From a bacterium (lineage in GTDB: Bacteria; SZUA-182; SZUA-191; JAJRXT01): a stretch of 32,761 nucleotides of DNA. The notes under the pieces were generated by a model that was not told where the DNA came from, did not search any database, and saw only the letters and a list, made by a program, of their open reading frames with translations. The first letter of the stretch is position 1. Each line of letters starts with the position of its first letter. This document shows positions 30,765-32,761 of this stretch, in pieces. The translations under genes were made by a program, and so were the position numbers. The stretch lies in contig JAJRXT010000018.1 in the NCBI GenBank assembly GCA_024276125.1, positions 1-32,761 of the forward strand. Direction: 5' to 3'.

Positions 30765-32495
30765 ATGAAAAATACTCATAAGCGAGATATATTCTTTTTT
30801 ATCTTAATTGCTGTGTTGGTCAGCCTGTATTTTTTGCCCTATCTGAATATGTATTTATATCGGGATGAGGGGAATTGGATTTATGGAGCGGAGCGATTTT
30901 TTAAGGGTGAAATAGTATACCGCGATTTTTTTGAATATATTTTCCCGGGTATTTATTTTGTGCTGGCGTTTCTATATAAATTATTCGGAGTAAGCTTTGC
31001 TGTTGCCAGGGGACTGGCGCTGGCAGTTAATATATCGGTTTGTTTTTTGGTCTATTTGCTGGCCAAAAGGATTAAAAATTCGGTTTGTTTTATACTTGTA
31101 TGTATATTATTTCTTGTATCCATGCTTCTTCCTTGGTGGAATTTTCTGTCCCACCATATGCTAAGCGTAACCTCATCTTTACTTTCAACGTATCTTTTTT
31201 GTAAATATATCGAATCGGATTATAAAAGAATAAATTTAATACTATGCGGGCTGTCTTCTGCTTTAGTAGCATTTTTTACCCAAAGTGTAGGTTTTTATGT
31301 AGTTGCCGGCGGTAATCTATTCTTGGTTGTAAATTATATACTACAGGCAAAGTATGAGGCATTAAATACTGTTGGGACTATTAAACTAAAACAAATTATC
31401 ACCAATATTTTCATTTACAATTTAGTAATTGGTCTATTTCTTATTCCGGTACTGGCCTTTTTCTGGGCGCATTCTGCTTTGGGCGATATGGTGTATTTCA
31501 CCTTTACCTGGATATTAAAAGAGTACAAATTGGATACGGCCTTATCCTATTTTGCGGAAGAGCGGGCGATTATACTTGCTCCTTTGCATAATTTCAGTTT
31601 TGGCGCGCTGGTTGGTTCGATTAAAGAGATTTTTATCGGTTATTTTCAGATTATCGGTTTTGGACTGACGTTCATTTACGTAGCAATAAAATCTTTTGGA
31701 CAAAGGGCTTATATAAAATCCAAATCCAATTATCTACTGCTTTATACCTTAATTGGCGGAGGAGTATATATTGCGTCTCTTACCAATCCGCGTGACTGGC
31801 AGATACGGACAATGTCTGTAGCCGGTTATGTTTTGGCGCTGTTTTATATTTTTCATTTTCTAAGACTGGATGATTTTAAATTATTACGCAATCCCCTCGC
31901 TCCAGCGGGGAGAGGGCAGGGTGAGGGGGATGAAGGTAAGCTCAAGCCAAATTTCAATTTGTCCGGTTTATTAAGGTTTGCTTTTTTGGCTGCGCTAATC
32001 GGTTTTTTGAGTGTTGATGTAGTATTTGATAATATCAGCCGTTCACTTAGCCTCTATAAAAATAATTCCAGGTTGGAAACCACTCATGGTACAATAAGCG
32101 CAAGCGAGTCTACAATAAACGATATAAGGCAGCTTAAAGAAGTGGTGGAAAAATACACCAAAGAAGATGATGGAATATTTTTCTTTTATCATCAATCTGT
32201 ATTGTATTTTTTGCTTAACCGTCCCAATCCCACCAAATTTAATACTATAGATTTTTATTATACAGACAGCCAGATAGCCGATGTGATCGACCGGCTTAAA
32301 ACAAAAAAGCCCAAATTGGTATTCCGTGATGATTTTATAGCGCGACGGCATAAAGAGGTAAAATTCAGTACCTATTTTACCAAAGAAGAAATGCTTGATA
32401 ATCCGGTGGAAAATTATGTGAAGGCGCACTATAACTTCCTGAAAAAAATCGGCAGTATGCAGGTGTATATATTAAAAGAAGAACTTAACGGCTAG
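30765..32495 (+). CDS. GT-C membrane glycosyltransferase (PMT/ArnT-like)
   Basis: 576 aa. About ten hydrophobic segments between residues 8 and 430, with the GT-C first-loop acidic motif LYRDEGNWIYGAERF (Asp-Glu near 33-34), and DFFEYIFPGIYFVLAFLYKLF following. C-terminal 150 residues form a soluble, probably extracytoplasmic, domain. Donors in this class are lipid-linked sugars; acceptor unknown. In line with the surface-sugar genes at the window start. An in-frame palindromic repeat (see next entry) lengthens the loop at about 377-389. Strong codon context, single gene. Confidence 0.87.
   Translation: MKNTHKRDIFFFILIAVLVSLYFLPYLNMYLYRDEGNWIYGAERFFKGEIVYRDFFEYIFPGIYFVLAFLYKLFGVSFAVARGLALAVNISVCFLVYLLAKRIKNSVCFILVCILFLVSMLLPWWNFLSHHMLSVTSSLLSTYLFCKYIESDYKRINLILCGLSSALVAFFTQSVGFYVVAGGNLFLVVNYILQAKYEALNTVGTIKLKQIITNIFIYNLVIGLFLIPVLAFFWAHSALGDMVYFTFTWILKEYKLDTALSYFAEERAIILAPLHNFSFGALVGSIKEIFIGYFQIIGFGLTFIYVAIKSFGQRAYIKSKSNYLLLYTLIGGGVYIASLTNPRDWQIRTMSVAGYVLALFYIFHFLRLDDFKLLRNPLAPAGRGQGEGDEGKLKPNFNLSGLLRFAFLAALIGFLSVDVVFDNISRSLSLYKNNSRLETTHGTISASESTINDIRQLKEVVEKYTKEDDGIFFFYHQSVLYFLLNRPNPTKFNTIDFYYTDSQIADVIDRLKTKKPKLVFRDDFIARRHKEVKFSTYFTKEEMLDNPVENYVKAHYNFLKKIGSMQVYILKEELNG
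31893..31930. repeat. In-frame palindromic repeat in the glycosyltransferase gene
   Basis: CCCCTCGCTCCAGCGGGGAG AGGGCAGGGTGAGGGGG encodes PLAPAGRGQGEGD. It has the character of dispersed CCCTC...GAGGG repeats and of no GT-C sequence. It keeps frame and does not add a stop. Confidence 0.7.
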
Positions 32496-32513
32496 CGCCG
32501 TGTTTTATTAACT

Positions 32514-32761
32514 CATGTTACGCAAAAAAATAATAATGTCACTGTAGGGTGGATTAAGGGGTCTGGTATAACAGATATTGGTTATAAATTAAAGACTGTA
32601 AATTATGAAAGGATTACCCAGAATCCACCGCCTCTACAATTACTTATAGGGTAAGTATGGTGGAGCCGCAACTGTCAAAAAAGTAATCCGAGTATATCTT
32701 TTTATACTCTTTTTCTAGCATGGGCTTGCTCCACCCTACATGTAAAAGCAAGTTTTGCGTA
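32514..32761. repeat. CATGTTACGCAAAA inverted-repeat element, cut by window end
   Basis: Left end CATGTTACGCAAAA (32514-32527) faces TTTTGCGTA at the very end (32753-32761). Inner arms GTAGGGTGGA (32544-32553) and TCCACCCTAC (32730-32739) are perfectly inverted. An imperfect copy of the right part is at 22367-22447 and ends GCGTAACATG. No coding capacity seen. Confidence 0.65.

Noticed and set aside
1-32761. CRISPR array, rRNA or tRNA genes
   Set aside because: No regularly spaced direct repeats and no tRNA-like TTCGAATC arms were found; repeats here are dispersed palindromes.

Overview
The window (about 40% G+C by eye) looks like a chromosomal stretch of an uncultured anaerobic bacterium. 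I cannot place the lineage: there is no rRNA, tRNA or ribosomal protein gene here. Pointers are an acyl-CoA dehydrogenase/electron-transfer-flavoprotein operon whose EtfA carries a 2x[4Fe-4S] ferredoxin domain, an NfnB/GltA-type flavoprotein, NDP-heptose sugar genes, a GT-C membrane glycosyltransferase, and many short palindromic repeats and toxin-antitoxin (TA) genes, as often seen in subsurface or candidate-phylum genomes.

Layout. 1-3339 (+): surface-sugar genes, namely an SDR epimerase (cut by the window edge), hddA, hddC and gmhA, with one palindromic MITE-like repeat in each gap around hddC. 3445-7453 (-): TA and HEPN genes (PIN toxin + antitoxin + large HEPN-like protein between direct repeats; DUF433 + frameshifted DUF5615; small PDZ and membrane proteins; MNT + HEPN). 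7489-14462 (-): acyl-CoA dehydrogenase, etfB and etfA, with etfB and etfA pushed apart by about 3.8 kb of TA genes and repeats (MazE/broken MazF, MNT/HepT-like, PIN pair, orphan HicB, a decayed TOBE-like fragment). 14581-16558 (-): a type II restriction-modification pair whose methylase closely resembles YhdJ (ATGCAT); ATGCAT does not occur in the window. 17086-17850 (+): an unrecognised secreted protein followed by a strong terminator. 18318-21761 (+): DnaJ, a pRiA4b ORF-3-like zinc protein and an HtrA protease, which together suggest protein quality control. 21834-24994: a DUF2283 TA-like pair (+), mutM (-), an XRE-S24 regulator (+) preceded by a tandem operator-like repeat, and small proteins. 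24995-26169: gene-free, packed with nested repeats, including one insertion with an 8-bp target duplication. 26170-30518 (+): NfnB/GltA-like flavoprotein with a frameshift in an A7 run, hicBA, mtnA, glmU. 30765-32495 (+): GT-C glycosyltransferase with an in-frame palindromic repeat. 32514-end: part of another repeat element.

How the parts fit. The two metabolic themes are envelope or S-layer glycan synthesis (epimerase, heptose genes, GlmU, GT-C) and anaerobic acyl-CoA redox chemistry (Acd-EtfAB, NfnB-like). Around and inside them lies an unusually dense layer of TA modules, R-M and dispersed palindromes. Several toxins look inactivated (two frameshifts, two catalytic-residue substitutions) while the neighbouring antitoxin or nucleotidyltransferase genes stay open, suggesting past invasion and ongoing decay.
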